DNA of 64,000 nt from Calamus simplicifolius. Taxonomy: Eukaryota > Streptophyta > Magnoliopsida > Arecales > Arecaceae. The DNA is taken from the NCBI GenBank assembly GCA_900491605.1, contig UESW01004831.1, positions 401,856-465,855 on the forward strand, given 5' to 3'. Each line of letters starts with the position of its first letter. Within the stretch, counting starts at the first letter, position 1. This document shows positions 11,041 to 22,285 of this stretch, piece by piece. A program made the translations under genes and the position numbers. The notes under the pieces are model-generated. The model searched no databases. It worked only from the letters and a program-made list of their open reading frames with translations, and had not been told where the DNA came from.

Positions 11041-14000
11041 CTAGATTCTAATCTTTTTATGCTATTGAGTTCGATGGATTATCTGGCGGCATTTTGGTAT
11101 TGTAGAGGTCTGCTAATATCAGAGTTGATGCTTTTCATATCTGTGGCTAGCAGGTGGCTCTTGTTATTTTCGAGGGATCGTTGCCCCCGTGGCTTCTGTT
11201 TGGGGTTTATGCCAGCACTGACTTCTGGACCTGCCGGGTTCTCTGGGACGAGCTCCTCTCTCTGCTTTCTCAAGGCATTCCTGCCCTGTGTGCTGGAGAC
11301 TTTAATTGTATTACGGAGGCTAATTAGAAGAGAGAGGGAAGGCAGTTCGTCGAAACTGCTGCTTTCTCAAGGCATTCCTGCCCTATGTGCTGGAGACTTT
11401 AATTGTATTACGGAGGCTAATTAGAAGAGAGAGGGAAGGCAGTTCGTCGAAACTGCTGCTATCTTGGAGTTTCGAACTTTCATAGCCTCTGCTAATCTGC
11501 TGGATTTGGGGTTCCAGGGTGCCCATTTTACCTGGTGCAATAATCGTCATGGAGCTGCTAGAGTGTCAGAGCGGTTAGATAGGGTCTTGGCCACGGCCAA
11601 TTGGATTCGGTCCTTTCCTTCTACCACTGTCACTCATCTTTTTTGGATTGCCTATGATCATTGTCCTATCCTAATTTCTACTGATGTTGTCGTTCAGAGC
11701 AGAGGCCAGTTTAAATTTGAGAAATTTTGGACCTCTTATTCTACAGCCTGTTCCCTAATTTCTTAGGTCTGGCGTACCCCAGTTAAAGGGAATGCTACTT
11801 AAGACTTTCTCGGCGTCTTGAATTGGCCAAGCGCCGATTGTCCAGGTGGCATAGAGAGGAGGTTGGTGACATTGTTAGGCAGATTGAGCAGTTAGAGAAC
11901 ACTATTGCCTCTCTACAGGACAAGGAAGATCGGATTGGCGGGCTTCTAGACTCTGACCTTACTACTCTCCGGTCCAACCTTGCTCTCCACCACTCCCTCC
12001 TCCGCCAACAGGAGATTTATTGGAGGCAAAGGTCCCGTGTTCAGTGGATCAAGGAAGGCGATCAGAACACTAGATTCTTCCATCAGGTCACCTTAAAGCG
12101 CCGAGCGGCGAATCGGATTCGGCGGCTTGTAGATGAGGAGGGTAATGTCTAGGACAACTTTAAGGCTATTGGGGACCAGCTTATTCAGTTCTTTCGCTCT
12201 TGGTAGTCTGAGACCTCGGGGGTCGGGTTCCCTGTGTGTCCTGTGCCCAACCCCTTCAAGGTCACTACAGAGGAGAACGACTATCTCACTAGGCTAGTTT
12301 CTTCTGAGGAGATTCAGGAGGCTTTATGGAACCTGGGTCCTGATAAGGCTCCGGGGCCTGATGGGTTCCCCTCTTTTTTCTTTCGTCATTATTGGACCAT
12401 TGTGAGACAAGATGTTCTGAAGGATATTCAGCTTGTCTTTCAGGCCAATTCTCTTCCCTCTGACTAGAATCGGACTCATATCGTCCTAGTGCCGAAGCGG
12501 CCTGATACCTTCAAGCCTCAGCATTTTCGTCCTATCAGTCTGTGCACCACCCTATAAAAGATTTGTGCTCGGCTCCTGGTCTCTCACCTGAGAGTGGTCA
12601 TCCCTCGCATCATCTCTCCTGAGCATGGGGCTTTTCTCAGAGGATGGTACATTTCTAATAATGTCCTCTTAGCTCAAGAGGTTATGCATGATCTCCACAG
12701 AGCTCCTACTCATCACTGCTTGATGGCAATCAAGATGGATATTGAAAGAGCCTATGATAGAGTAAGCTGGGACTTCCTATACAGAGCTCTTCAGGAGTTT
12801 GGGATTGCTGAGCCTTTTATTGCCTGGATTAGAGTATGTATTCAGAGGCCGTCCTTCTCTATCATTGTTAATGGCGGACTGACGGACTACTTCCATTCTG
12901 CCGTTGGTCTCAGGCAGGGCTGCCCCCTGTCACCTTTCCTGTTCATTCTTTCAGCGGATGCTCTTTCCAGGGCTTTACATCAGCTCAACATGACTCAGCT
13001 ATTGTTCCCTATAGTGCGGGTCCCCAAGGGCCCTCGCTTTCTCACTTGCTCTTTGCTGATGACTATATTTTGGTGGGGAGAGCCACTTTAAGTAATGCTA
13101 CGGTGTTTGCTTTAGTGATTCAGTCTTACTACAGGGCTTCTGGGCAGAAAGTTAATCTTGATAAATCTATGATTTGCTTCAGCCCAAAGACTTGTCCTCC
13201 CTTGAGACAGGTCATTAAGCGGAGGTTGGGAATCTCTGTTCAGGCGGATCGGATTTCCTATCTAGGTATTCCTATTACGGGGAGACGACCGCGTTGTTCT
13301 GACTTCCTTGACCTTGAACGTCGGGTCCGTGCTCGGATGGATGGGTGGCAGGTCACAGGGTTATCTATGATGGCCATACTCACCCTTATTCATTCTGTGC
13401 TCACTTCTCTTCCCCTCTACATTCTATCTAACGCAGCCGTTCCGGTGACCTGCTTGAGGCGGATGGAGAGATGGTTTAGAGACTTCCTCTGGGGTTCAAT
13501 GCAGGATGGTCATGGGATCCACCTGGTGGCTTGGGATGTTGTTTGTATGCCGATTTCAGAGGAAGGGCTTGGGATTCAGTCCCTCATTGTGAGGAGGGAG
13601 GCGCTGGCTGCCAGGCATGCGACGAGATTTTTGCTTGAACCTGACTGTTTGTGGAGCTCGTTTATGCGTGCGAAGTATGGTGATTGGACCACTTATACAC
13701 TTCCCCAGCCTACTCGTGCCTGCTCTTTCTTCTGGAAAGAGGTGTGTCATCATGCTTAGGACATTCTACCCCATGTCTCGTGGATGATAGGGGATGGTAC
13801 TTCTGTTGATGTGATTAGAGATACGTGGGTGACTGATCTTCCTTTGTCCCGATGGCCTACCTTTGTGAGCACTGACATTGCTAGTGGTATGAGAGTTAGT
13901 GACCTAATTGCTCAGGATCGCACTGTCTGGCATGCCTCCCGTATTGCCACTTTATTTGGGGCAGAGCTATCCCGACGTATTCTTTCCATCCCCCTTATAC

Positions 14001-15035
14001 CGGACGGTGCCTCGGATATCAGACTCTGGAGGAGATCCTATACGACTCGTGCTCCGATTCGAGATCTTATCCAGGATTATAGGCCACAGGCTATGCATAT
14101 GCTAGATGTCCTGTGGACCTGGAAGCTTCCTATTCACCATAGAGTGCGACTGTTCATTTGGAAGCTGGCTTGGGACCGTCTTCCGACTTGCTCTTTGCTT
14201 TCATCCAGGGGTATGATGATCCAGCCTATTTGCCCCTTATGCAGATTGGCAGAGGAGACTTCTGACCACGCTATTTTTATGTGCGATAGTGTCAGATTGG
14301 TCTGTCAGGTAGTAGGATTTCAGTGCTGGAGTGATAGTAGTGGCTCTTGTCATTCTGTTTTTCTGAAGATGATTCGGCAGGACGCTCAGGGGGGCACGCG
14401 GCGATTGAGCTCTTCGGCTGCTTATATTGCTTACCAGGTTTGGCTATCTCGGAACAAGAAAATTTTCTCCGATGATAGTACCCCTTCCCACAAGACGCTC
14501 CGATCAGCCCTGTCCCTCTCTGCTGAGTATATGCTCCATCAGTCTGGCCTTGATGCTGATAGACCTAGTATCTGGGATTCCCCTACTGCTGCGGCAGCGC
14601 ACCGGCGCACGGTCTTCGTTTCTTAGGAACCCTCCACTAGGATCTGTCAAGATCAACTTTGATGGCAGTGTTCAAAGTCGGTTGGCTGGATCGGCTTTCG
14701 TGATCCGTGACCCGGATGGATTGATGATTGCGGCTGGTGTTTGGCTTTCTTGACCTGTCAGTACCACTAGCTGAGTTATATGCAATGTGGGCTGGCATAT
14801 CTTATGCTATCCGCAGTCTGGGCAGCCGCCATCTTATTATTGAATGGGACTCCTTCACTGTGGTGCGTTGGCTATGACAGGACATCGATGACCCTGAGCC
14901 TGCTAACCCGGTGTTATGTGACATCAGATCTTTGCTCCATCAGGCTACTAGAGTCCAGGTGAGACATATCTACTGAGAAGCTAACTCATCGGCTGATTGG
15001 GTAGCTGCTCAGGTTGCCCATTATTTCGATTTCTG
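11041..15035 (+). pseudogene. LINE ORF2 remnant (endonuclease / reverse transcriptase / RNase H)
   Basis: Order along the element: endonuclease pieces (LSGGILVL near 11085; GDFNCI near 11295 and again near 11392 because of the 97-bp duplication; YDHCPIL near 11655), then reverse transcriptase. RT motifs include DKAPGPDGFP near 12343, KMDIERAYDRVSWDF near 12733, GLRQGCPLSPFLFIL near 12906 and the catalytic FADD at 13052-13063. The zf-RVT region (CPLCRLAEETSDHAIFMC) lies near 14233 and RNase H (SVKINFDGSV) near 14645. Stops and frameshifts break the frame, for example after 11766, 12152, 12467 and 13759. Several stops are TAG where the sister copy has TGG or CAG. It cannot encode a full protein. 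Confidence 0.85.
11262..11455 (+). repeat. 97-bp tandem duplication within LINE copy 1
   Basis: Units 11262-11358 and 11359-11455 are almost identical and cover the GDFNCI endonuclease segment. Because 97 is not a multiple of three, the duplication shifts the frame. The other LINE copy has one unit. Confidence 0.9.
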
Positions 15036-15165
15036 ATCTAAAGATGGATGATGCTTATTCTTTAGTTTTATCTTAAATTTTATATTTTGATATGTCAGAC
15101 TTAACTTACGTTAGACTTAAACCGGTGTCATCGTCCGTTTGTATAAAAAAAAAAATAAAACAAAA

Positions 15166-15175
15166 ATTGACGAGC
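15166..15175. repeat. LINE target-site duplication, right copy
   Basis: ATTGACGAGC follows the A-rich tail and matches 10998-11007. It places the insertion about 250 bp upstream of the NMT ATG. Confidence 0.75.
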
Positions 15176-15427
15176 AAGCTCCCAAAAGCTCTCCACTTTG
15201 CTTTCTCCAGTCCAGCACGACTTCTCTTCCGATACCTCGCCGCCCTCCTCTCCAAAATCCAAATACAAAGCCCTCGAGCTCTCCGCGTCGATCCACGATC
15301 TCCCCATGGCGCGATCCCCCGCGGACATCTAGCGCTCGCGAAGGTAATCGAATCCTTATCTCCAACCGTTCTTCGATTTGGCTGCAGATTTGAGCTCCTT
15401 TCAATACGATCTCCCTGAGGTCTGGAC

Positions 15428-16792
15428 ATGGCGGTCGGCGAAAGCTCATCGCCCGGCTCCTCCGCCGAGAGCGAGAACCCTAACCAGGATCCGAGACCCC
15501 CGTCGGCAGTGGCGGCCGATAGTGCAACGGAGAAGTTCGCGACGCTACCGTCGGCCGACAGTGTGATGGAGAAGTTCGCGACGCTACCGTCGGCCGATGG
15601 TGTGATCGAGACGCTCGCCCCGAAGCGGCACCGATTCTGGGAGACCCAGCCGGTGGACCAGTTCAAGGATTTCCGCGACCCCAGCCTCCCCGAGGGCCCA
15701 ATCGAGCCCCCGACACCTCTGTCCGATGTCAAGCCGGAGCCCTATAACCTCCCGGCTTCGTACGAGTGGACCACCTGCGACATGGACGACGACCAGACCT
15801 GCGGCGAGGTCTACAACCTCCTCACCAACAACTACGTCGAGGACGACGAGAGTATGTTCCGGTTCAACTACTCCAAGGAGTTCCTCCGGTGGGCTCTCCA
15901 CCCCCCGGGCTACTACAAGGCCTGGCATATCGGCGTCCGGGTGAAGTCCAGCAAAAAGCTCGTGGCTTTCATCACTGGCGTGCCTGCGAGGATCCGGGTG
16001 AGGGTTGACATTGTCCGGATGGCGGAGATCAACTTTCTTTGCGTCCACAAGAAGCTGCGCTCGAAGCGGCTTGCACCTGTGATGATCAAGGAGGTAACCA
16101 GGAGGGTCCACGTCGAGAACATCTGGCAGGCGGCGTACACGGCCGGACTGGTCCTCCCGACGCCCATCACGACTTCCAGGTACTGGCACCGGTCGCTGAA
16201 CCCGAAGAAGCTCATTGATGTTGGATTCTCCAGGCTTGGAGCACGTATGACCATGAGCCGGACGATTAAGCTCTACAAGCTGCCCGAATTCACTGTGACC
16301 CCGGGGTTCAGGAAAATGGAGCTCCGTGATGTTCCAGCAGTCACCCGGTTGCTTAGGCAGTACTTGAGCCAGTTCTCTGTTGCACCTGATTTCGATGAGA
16401 ATGATGTCGAGCATTGGCTTCTTCCACTGGAGAATGTGATGGATAGTTACTTGGTTGAGAGCCCTGTGACACATGAAGTCACAGACTTCTGCAGCTTCTA
16501 CACCCTTCCATCTTCAATTCTCAACAAGCAGAACTACTCGATGTTGAAGGCTGCATATTCTTACTATAACGTGTCTACAAAAACTCCTTTGCTTCAGCTG
16601 ATGAATGATGCACTTATCGTGGCGAAACAGAAGGACTATGATGTCTTCAATGCTCTCAATGTCATGCACAACGAGTCTTTCCTGAAGGAACTGAAATTTG
16701 GGCCTGGGGATGGGCAGCTCCATTACTATCTATATAATTATCGGATCAGGAATGGTTTGAAACCATCAGAGCTTGGACTTGTACTTCTGTAG
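15428..16792 (+). CDS. NMT1: Glycylpeptide N-tetradecanoyltransferase (N-myristoyltransferase)
   Basis: Cytosolic/ribosome-associated enzyme that transfers myristate from myristoyl-CoA to N-terminal glycines of proteins. The frame is a single uninterrupted 454 codons with no intron. Family signatures: EINFLCVHK at residues 200-208 and KFGPGDG at 423-429. The C-terminus ends ELGLVLL with its terminal leucine intact; in this family the C-terminal carboxylate takes part in catalysis. The N-terminus carries a 13-residue tandem repeat (residues 31-43 and 44-56, each containing EKFATLPSA). This makes the protein longer than the ~430 residues usual in plants. The ATG at 15428 is chosen because the signature-bearing frame starts there. 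GC is high in the 5' half and falls later. A LINE sits immediately upstream, so the promoter may be displaced or replaced. Confidence 0.96.
   Translation: MAVGESSSPGSSAESENPNQDPRPPSAVAADSATEKFATLPSADSVMEKFATLPSADGVIETLAPKRHRFWETQPVDQFKDFRDPSLPEGPIEPPTPLSDVKPEPYNLPASYEWTTCDMDDDQTCGEVYNLLTNNYVEDDESMFRFNYSKEFLRWALHPPGYYKAWHIGVRVKSSKKLVAFITGVPARIRVRVDIVRMAEINFLCVHKKLRSKRLAPVMIKEVTRRVHVENIWQAAYTAGLVLPTPITTSRYWHRSLNPKKLIDVGFSRLGARMTMSRTIKLYKLPEFTVTPGFRKMELRDVPAVTRLLRQYLSQFSVAPDFDENDVEHWLLPLENVMDSYLVESPVTHEVTDFCSFYTLPSSILNKQNYSMLKAAYSYYNVSTKTPLLQLMNDALIVAKQKDYDVFNALNVMHNESFLKELKFGPGDGQLHYYLYNYRIRNGLKPSELGLVLL
15518..15595 (+). repeat. 39-bp in-frame tandem duplication in the NMT N-terminus
   Basis: 15518-15556 and 15557-15595 are near-identical and encode EKFATLPSA twice. 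It lies in the poorly conserved N-terminal extension before the acyltransferase core, so it is probably tolerated. Confidence 0.85.
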
Positions 16793-17685
16793 GTTGCTCC
16801 TTAGGTTGATGGGAACTTGCCTTGCCTTGTCAGTTTCACCTGTCCCTGTCTGATTGCAATGCCCTTGTTTACTAGCACTTTTGCTATAATGGTAAGTCTT
16901 CATCTGAGGGTTACACATTGAAACTTTCAAGAATTTGTCAATTCATGTTTATACCTTGCATTTGTGGGCTCTTTTACTTCTTATGGTAATTCCAAATTGT
17001 TATCTGGGGCTATGATAATCAGCATGTCATGTGGATGGAATTGAATTTTGTGGCTGGAATTGAATTGAGTTTGCAAGTATTAATTATCATCATTCTTTAT
17101 ATTCTATGACTGCTTTCAAAAATAAGCCTGGTTACTGATGATATGTGAAACCATTTCTATTTTTGATATATGCTGCAAAAAAATCTTCTATTATTTGTTA
17201 CAGAGTAATGCTATGGAATGCCACATGATTTGCCTGCTATTTTGCCATCCAACATGGCTCCAGGTCGTTGGCTCAATTCATTGGTGTTGGTGCCTTTTTT
17301 GGGGGTAAATATACTATTTTGCCTTTGTCATGTCCATGCCATGTTAGGCTTGACAATCTGGTGGGTTCTTTTAGCTTTATCCTTTACAATATGCTGAAAT
17401 TGACTATACTTTGCGTGCCACAGAAGTTTCTGCTTTTGCTTTGAGTAGATCTTATTTCTTCAGCCTATTTAGCATCCTAATACTAATCTTGCTTAAGTCG
17501 ACGGAATTATGGTGGGCATATTATCTTATTCCATCTGATCTCATTCATTTATTTATCACACTTACATACATGTTGCCATGGTATTCAAACACTGTTTTTG
17601 CATCAAAGAAAGAGGTGTCTTCATCACTGGAGATTCATTTCCTATGGTTATGGCAATGGTAGACTCTGGAAAATAGATATATCTG

Positions 17686-17733
17686 TAAAGCAGATGCTTC
17701 GTAAAGCAGATGCTTCATAAAGCAGATGCTTTT
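17686..17733. repeat. 16-bp motif in three tandem copies
   Basis: TAAAGCAGATGCTT followed by two variable bases is repeated three times head to tail in the NMT 3' flank. Confidence 0.9.
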
Positions 17734-18856
17734 GAACGAATTCTGAAATGCTAATGATCAAATCAATACCATCAAAGGTGGCTTCAAGTTTAATGGCAAA
17801 AATTGGAATCTGCATGATATTGTGAAAATAATTTTAAAAAGCCTGAAGCAATACCAGAGGGCACCCTAGTTAGAAAATATTTGCTAATGAAAATTCGTAA
17901 AGCTGATGCCTTGGAATGGGATGAGCTTAGTTGGTTATGGACATGTCACTCATTTTGGCTGAGTTCTTAGCTGAGATATAGGGTTATGTACTAGACACTG
18001 ACCGCTATAATATGTATGTAAGATCTCATCCCCTGTTATATAAACTGATATATCCTGAGATATTGACCAAGACAATGTCAATATTATTGGTTGAGATTTT
18101 TTGACCTTTCTTTTCCAATCTGAAGTAGGTTTTTTCTTTGTTAAATATAAAATCAATGCCTTAAAATGGTAGCAATCTAGAATTTACTATGTCAGTTTAT
18201 ATTTCAAATCTTTGCCCCTGTATTTTGCTCAAGATCTCAGAATATCTTGATCCTTTCCAAATTTTCCAACCTTCCATCTTGCCTGAGGGACAACTGAGAA
18301 ACCTGTTCATCTTGGTATTTGCTACTCACTGAGAGGGCAGAGATCGCAGGCTTCAAAACCATTTTTATGGATGAATATTTCGTTATGAAATCTTCAGAAA
18401 TGTTTCTCTTTGCATAAATCAAGTTTATTTAAGCAATAAAATTTTACTTCAATTGTTAATATCTTTGTTTTGAATTCCTTTCATTTGTTAAAAGTTCCTT
18501 CTATCTGCAAATTTTGGTTTTTTGGACAATGGCTATCTGTTTTAATTGTTTCCTTGGAATATTACATGGCACATGGGACAATTATTTAGTTTGCTCCAAA
18601 GGTATAAACTAATCTCCAAAGCTTTTAAATTATAATTGCCACATTTATTGTTTATCAATAACATGCATAAGTAGGCATCATATATGATAAACAACACACT
18701 TGTGACTAAATTATAGATCAAATAAAGTATCACTTGAAGCTTATTTTATTCGCACTTCCATAAGCATGCAAAGCCTAATATACACAATTCAAATTACTCA
18801 AACCCTAGAAGCAGCATAGCAGACTACAGTTTCATGTAGGTAATGCGCATGGTTAA

Positions 18857-18960
18857 AGCTTGAAACCATCATAACTTGGCTTGCTTCTGTAGGTTGCTGA
18901 TTGGATGTTGAAATTTTAATGCAGACTTGCTAAATCATATCTGGTAATCTTTGCTAAATG
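18857..18960 (+). pseudogene. Diverged duplicate of the NMT 3' end
   Basis: CTTGAAACCATCATAACTTG at about 18858, followed by CTTCTGTAGGTTGCT, matches the end of the NMT coding region and stop (16757-16796: TTGAAACCATCAGAGCTTGG, then CTTCTGTAGGTTGCT). Looser similarity continues into the 3' flank, for example GGTAATTCCAAAT near 16985 and near 18990. It suggests a partial tandem duplication about 2.1 kb downstream. The rest of the gene is absent. Confidence 0.6.
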
Positions 18961-21849
18961 TGCAAAGTACTTGCCAGTTTTTATTCTTTGGTAATTCCAA
19001 ATCCAACCATCATGAGTAACAAAAAGATCTGAACATGGACTTCTATTAGGTAGCAGGTGAGTTTAAAGAACCTTGTTTGTGTTTGACTGCAAGGATATGC
19101 ATTTCTTGACACACTGCTCATTGGTAATTTGAAATTAAAATCTGGGCCTGTGCTGACCAGGATGCCATGCTATACATTTGGATATGACAAGGTATTTACT
19201 TGGGTGATCTTCCATCAATCCTCATGCTTGTACGGTTTGGGATGAAGTAACCTTGACTGTTCTCTTTATGTTTTATTTGGTTGACTTTAGATACTTATGA
19301 CTGCTAGTGTATGTCATGCTGGTTGTCTTCTAACTCTTTATGCTTGTATTTTTTATTAGGAATTTGTTTTCTTTTCTAATCTGTACTAGTTTCATGGAAT
19401 ACTTCATATTTTTTGGATATCCATGATAAAATTATTATATGAAGAACATAGTTTGAGATTGTGGGATAAGCTGTCAGTTAGCTTGGGTATTGTAAATTGT
19501 TTCTAAACTCTTGTTCACTATGAATCTTCTCATATCCTTTGCTACTCCCTGCATGGTCCTTGAAGTCATCAGCTGTTGTCTTCCTTTGGGTTTCTCTGCA
19601 TTAATTTATTCATCTTGTTAGCGAATTTCTTTTTTATTCTTTCCTTCTATCCCACTTTTGATGCCTAAACTTTAGGTATACATAATTTTGTTACCTCATA
19701 CCACATTTTTATCCGTCTGTGTGTTAACCCATCCACTATGCCTCTTCAAACTAAATGTTGGCATCTTTACCTGACATTCCAGCTACTTTTCTTGTATAGT
19801 CTTTCCTTACACAAATAAGCTAGTAGAAATTACTATATTCTTCAACATTTTTCTCTTTTCTTCTGGTTCCCTTCAAGCATGCAATATGTTTCTTCATCTC
19901 ATCATTAGTACCTACAAACCATATAAAGCAACATAAGATGGTTGGGTATTCTTTATTATTAGACATCTGGCATTCTATATTTTATGCTTGACTTGTATAG
20001 ATCAAGACTAAACTGATAATACAGGGAATATGTTTTTTTTTATTTAAATAAGTTGTGTAACATATTTACCATTTCCTTTAATGACATTTGCATTTTCATG
20101 TTCTTTGAAAACAGCTTGCCAATTTATCATCATCTCCTTGCATGATCGAACTATTAAGTTTGCTTTTGTTCGTGTATCACAAACAACATATGGCCTATCT
20201 GCTTCCTGTTAGTAGCAAGCAACATTTAGCGCTGGGTAAATACTAAAGTTTGTCTCCATCCACAATTATTACAAAACTTGATCTTTCCTTGTATTTTTTT
20301 TTTTCTTTTCTAATTTTTTGTATGATCTTCTCTTTTACTTGATCAAAGGGGGTTTTGCCAAATTGGTGTAATTTGTAGAAATCTGATTAATTTTTCACAA
20401 GATGTTAGGCATGCATGCTATTTGACTGCTAAACTTTGTTTTGAATGTGCTTATGTACTGTTCAGTTTTTTTTTTGCAGAACGTGAGTTCTTTTAATATA
20501 ACTATATAATGAAAGTGCTCACTTCTAGAAAATTCTATTATGTGATGTATTCTTGAAAATTCGTTCTGTCAGACAAAATAAGTCTATTCATCCTAAAATA
20601 AATCATTTGACTCATATTACTACTACACTAGAATCTGATATAATTTATAAAATCCATAGAAATGAAGCAACTTTTCAGTACAAACATTATTAGTACATTT
20701 ATTGGTGTCAATTAACTGTTTTGTGAAGGCAATTATTATTATACTCTTTAACAAGTAATCAAAATGCAATAATAAACAGTTGCAAGGCCACCAATTGTAT
20801 CCCACATTGAAACCCTTCATTTATATTCTGATTGGACTCTGTTTTTCATTCTATTCTTTATTGCTTTCAACATCTTGTAGAATTTAGATCAGAAACAAGA
20901 TGTCAGTTATGGAACTTTCATACAGTTAGGGTTTGCATCAGCAAGCTATATTTGATATACTTGATGTTTCGAATTATGAATTTGAAAGAGATCTAATGTC
21001 TTCTGATAGGCTTTGTTGGAGTACACCTCAATGTTTATAAGTCGGATAGAGTTGTCAAAAATATGAATCATACATAGAAAAGGAGGAAGAAGAAGTATGA
21101 AGTGGAACACCATATGTGACTTGTGTTCGTTCAATAAAGCTAAAAGAATTATGCTTGATGGTCAACAGTACATGGAGACTTATATATATTAAAACTTAGA
21201 ATTGGAGGAACATGCCCCTGCAACTGATTCTTAAACAAGTGTGACTGGGAACTTTTATTGAATTTTTAGATAGATTTAGAGAAATATTGAGAAAAAGGTA
21301 AGCAACTGAAAAGGATGACAGGATACAAACGGAATAATATGGACTGAAAATATATGTACTTGCTGATTAGCAAGTTAGAAAAACCAACGAAGTTCGTAGA
21401 AAATTTATGGACATATGGTAATATATCACATATGGTCCAATTAAATGTGATACTTAAATCCTTGGCTGAAAGTTATTGTACATCGGCAATGCAGGGTAGA
21501 CAAAAGGTGTATTTTTTCATTTACCACTCTATTGTTGACAAGGATTATTCTACCAAGGAAACAGCGGGAGACTTTAGAACATTTTTTTTTTTTTTGGAGA
21601 CTAAACTAAAAGTGATAATATATGTTTGAAATTATATATTACTTATAAATATTTTTGTAGATAAAAAATTATATAACTTAAAAGATTTATCATCAATTTC
21701 TTAGTTTTGCTATATCATAGAAGATTTTTAATTAATTAATTAAAAGTATTTATGGTGCATAAAAAATAAAATATTCTTTTTATATTACATATGTTACATA
21801 TCATGTTACTCGTGCAAATACATCACCATATCAACAAAGTAGCAACAAT

Positions 21850-22285
21850 AATGTATAATAATATTTTTTATAACTAATAAATTATAAATAATTTATTTGC
21901 ACTATATGTATGTATGTGTACATACGTAAAACCGTATTCTTCAAATCTAAGCTGGTTAATGTTGTCGGCAAATTTCAAGCATTAACTTTGCAAATAATTA
22001 TTTTGCACAAAAAATAAAATTTATTTTTAAAAAATTTAATGAATAATATGCTCTTAATTGTTGTTTTATGTATAATAACATTTTTTATAAGTAATAAATT
22101 ATACATAATTTATTTGCACTATATATATATATATAACACCTTCTTATTCAAATCCAAGCTAGTTAATATTGTCTCCAAATTTCAAGCATTAACTTGGCAA
22201 ATAATTATTTTGCTTAAGAATAGAATTTATTTTATTGAAAATTTAATGAATAATATGCTCTTAATTCTTGCTTTATAATAATATG
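21850..22285. repeat. AT-rich tandem dimer, unit ~207-215 bp
   Basis: Two adjacent diverged copies share GTATAATAAYATTTTTTATAA, TTTATTTGCACTATAT, TTTCAAGCATTAACTT and ATTTAATGAATAATATGCTC. The last block is at 22034 and 22241, an offset of 207 bp. No coding potential. Confidence 0.75.

Larger units (their letters stand above)
11008..15165 (+). mobile_element. L1-type LINE copy 1, 5'-truncated
   Basis: Non-LTR retrotransposon inserted 5' to 3' on +. It begins inside the endonuclease domain and carries reverse transcriptase, zinc-binding and RNase H domains. It ends in an A-rich tail (~15144-15165) and is bounded by the 10-bp duplication ATTGACGAGC. It shares family with the copies at 24.2-31.3, 44.5-45.3, 52.7-53.0 and 54.2-55.8 kb. 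Its 3' end lies about 260 bp from the NMT start codon. Confidence 0.85.

Noticed and set aside
15584..16474. 296-codon open frame antisense to NMT
   Set aside because: It lies wholly opposite the NMT coding region; its length follows from NMT codon composition and GC content. No family resemblance.
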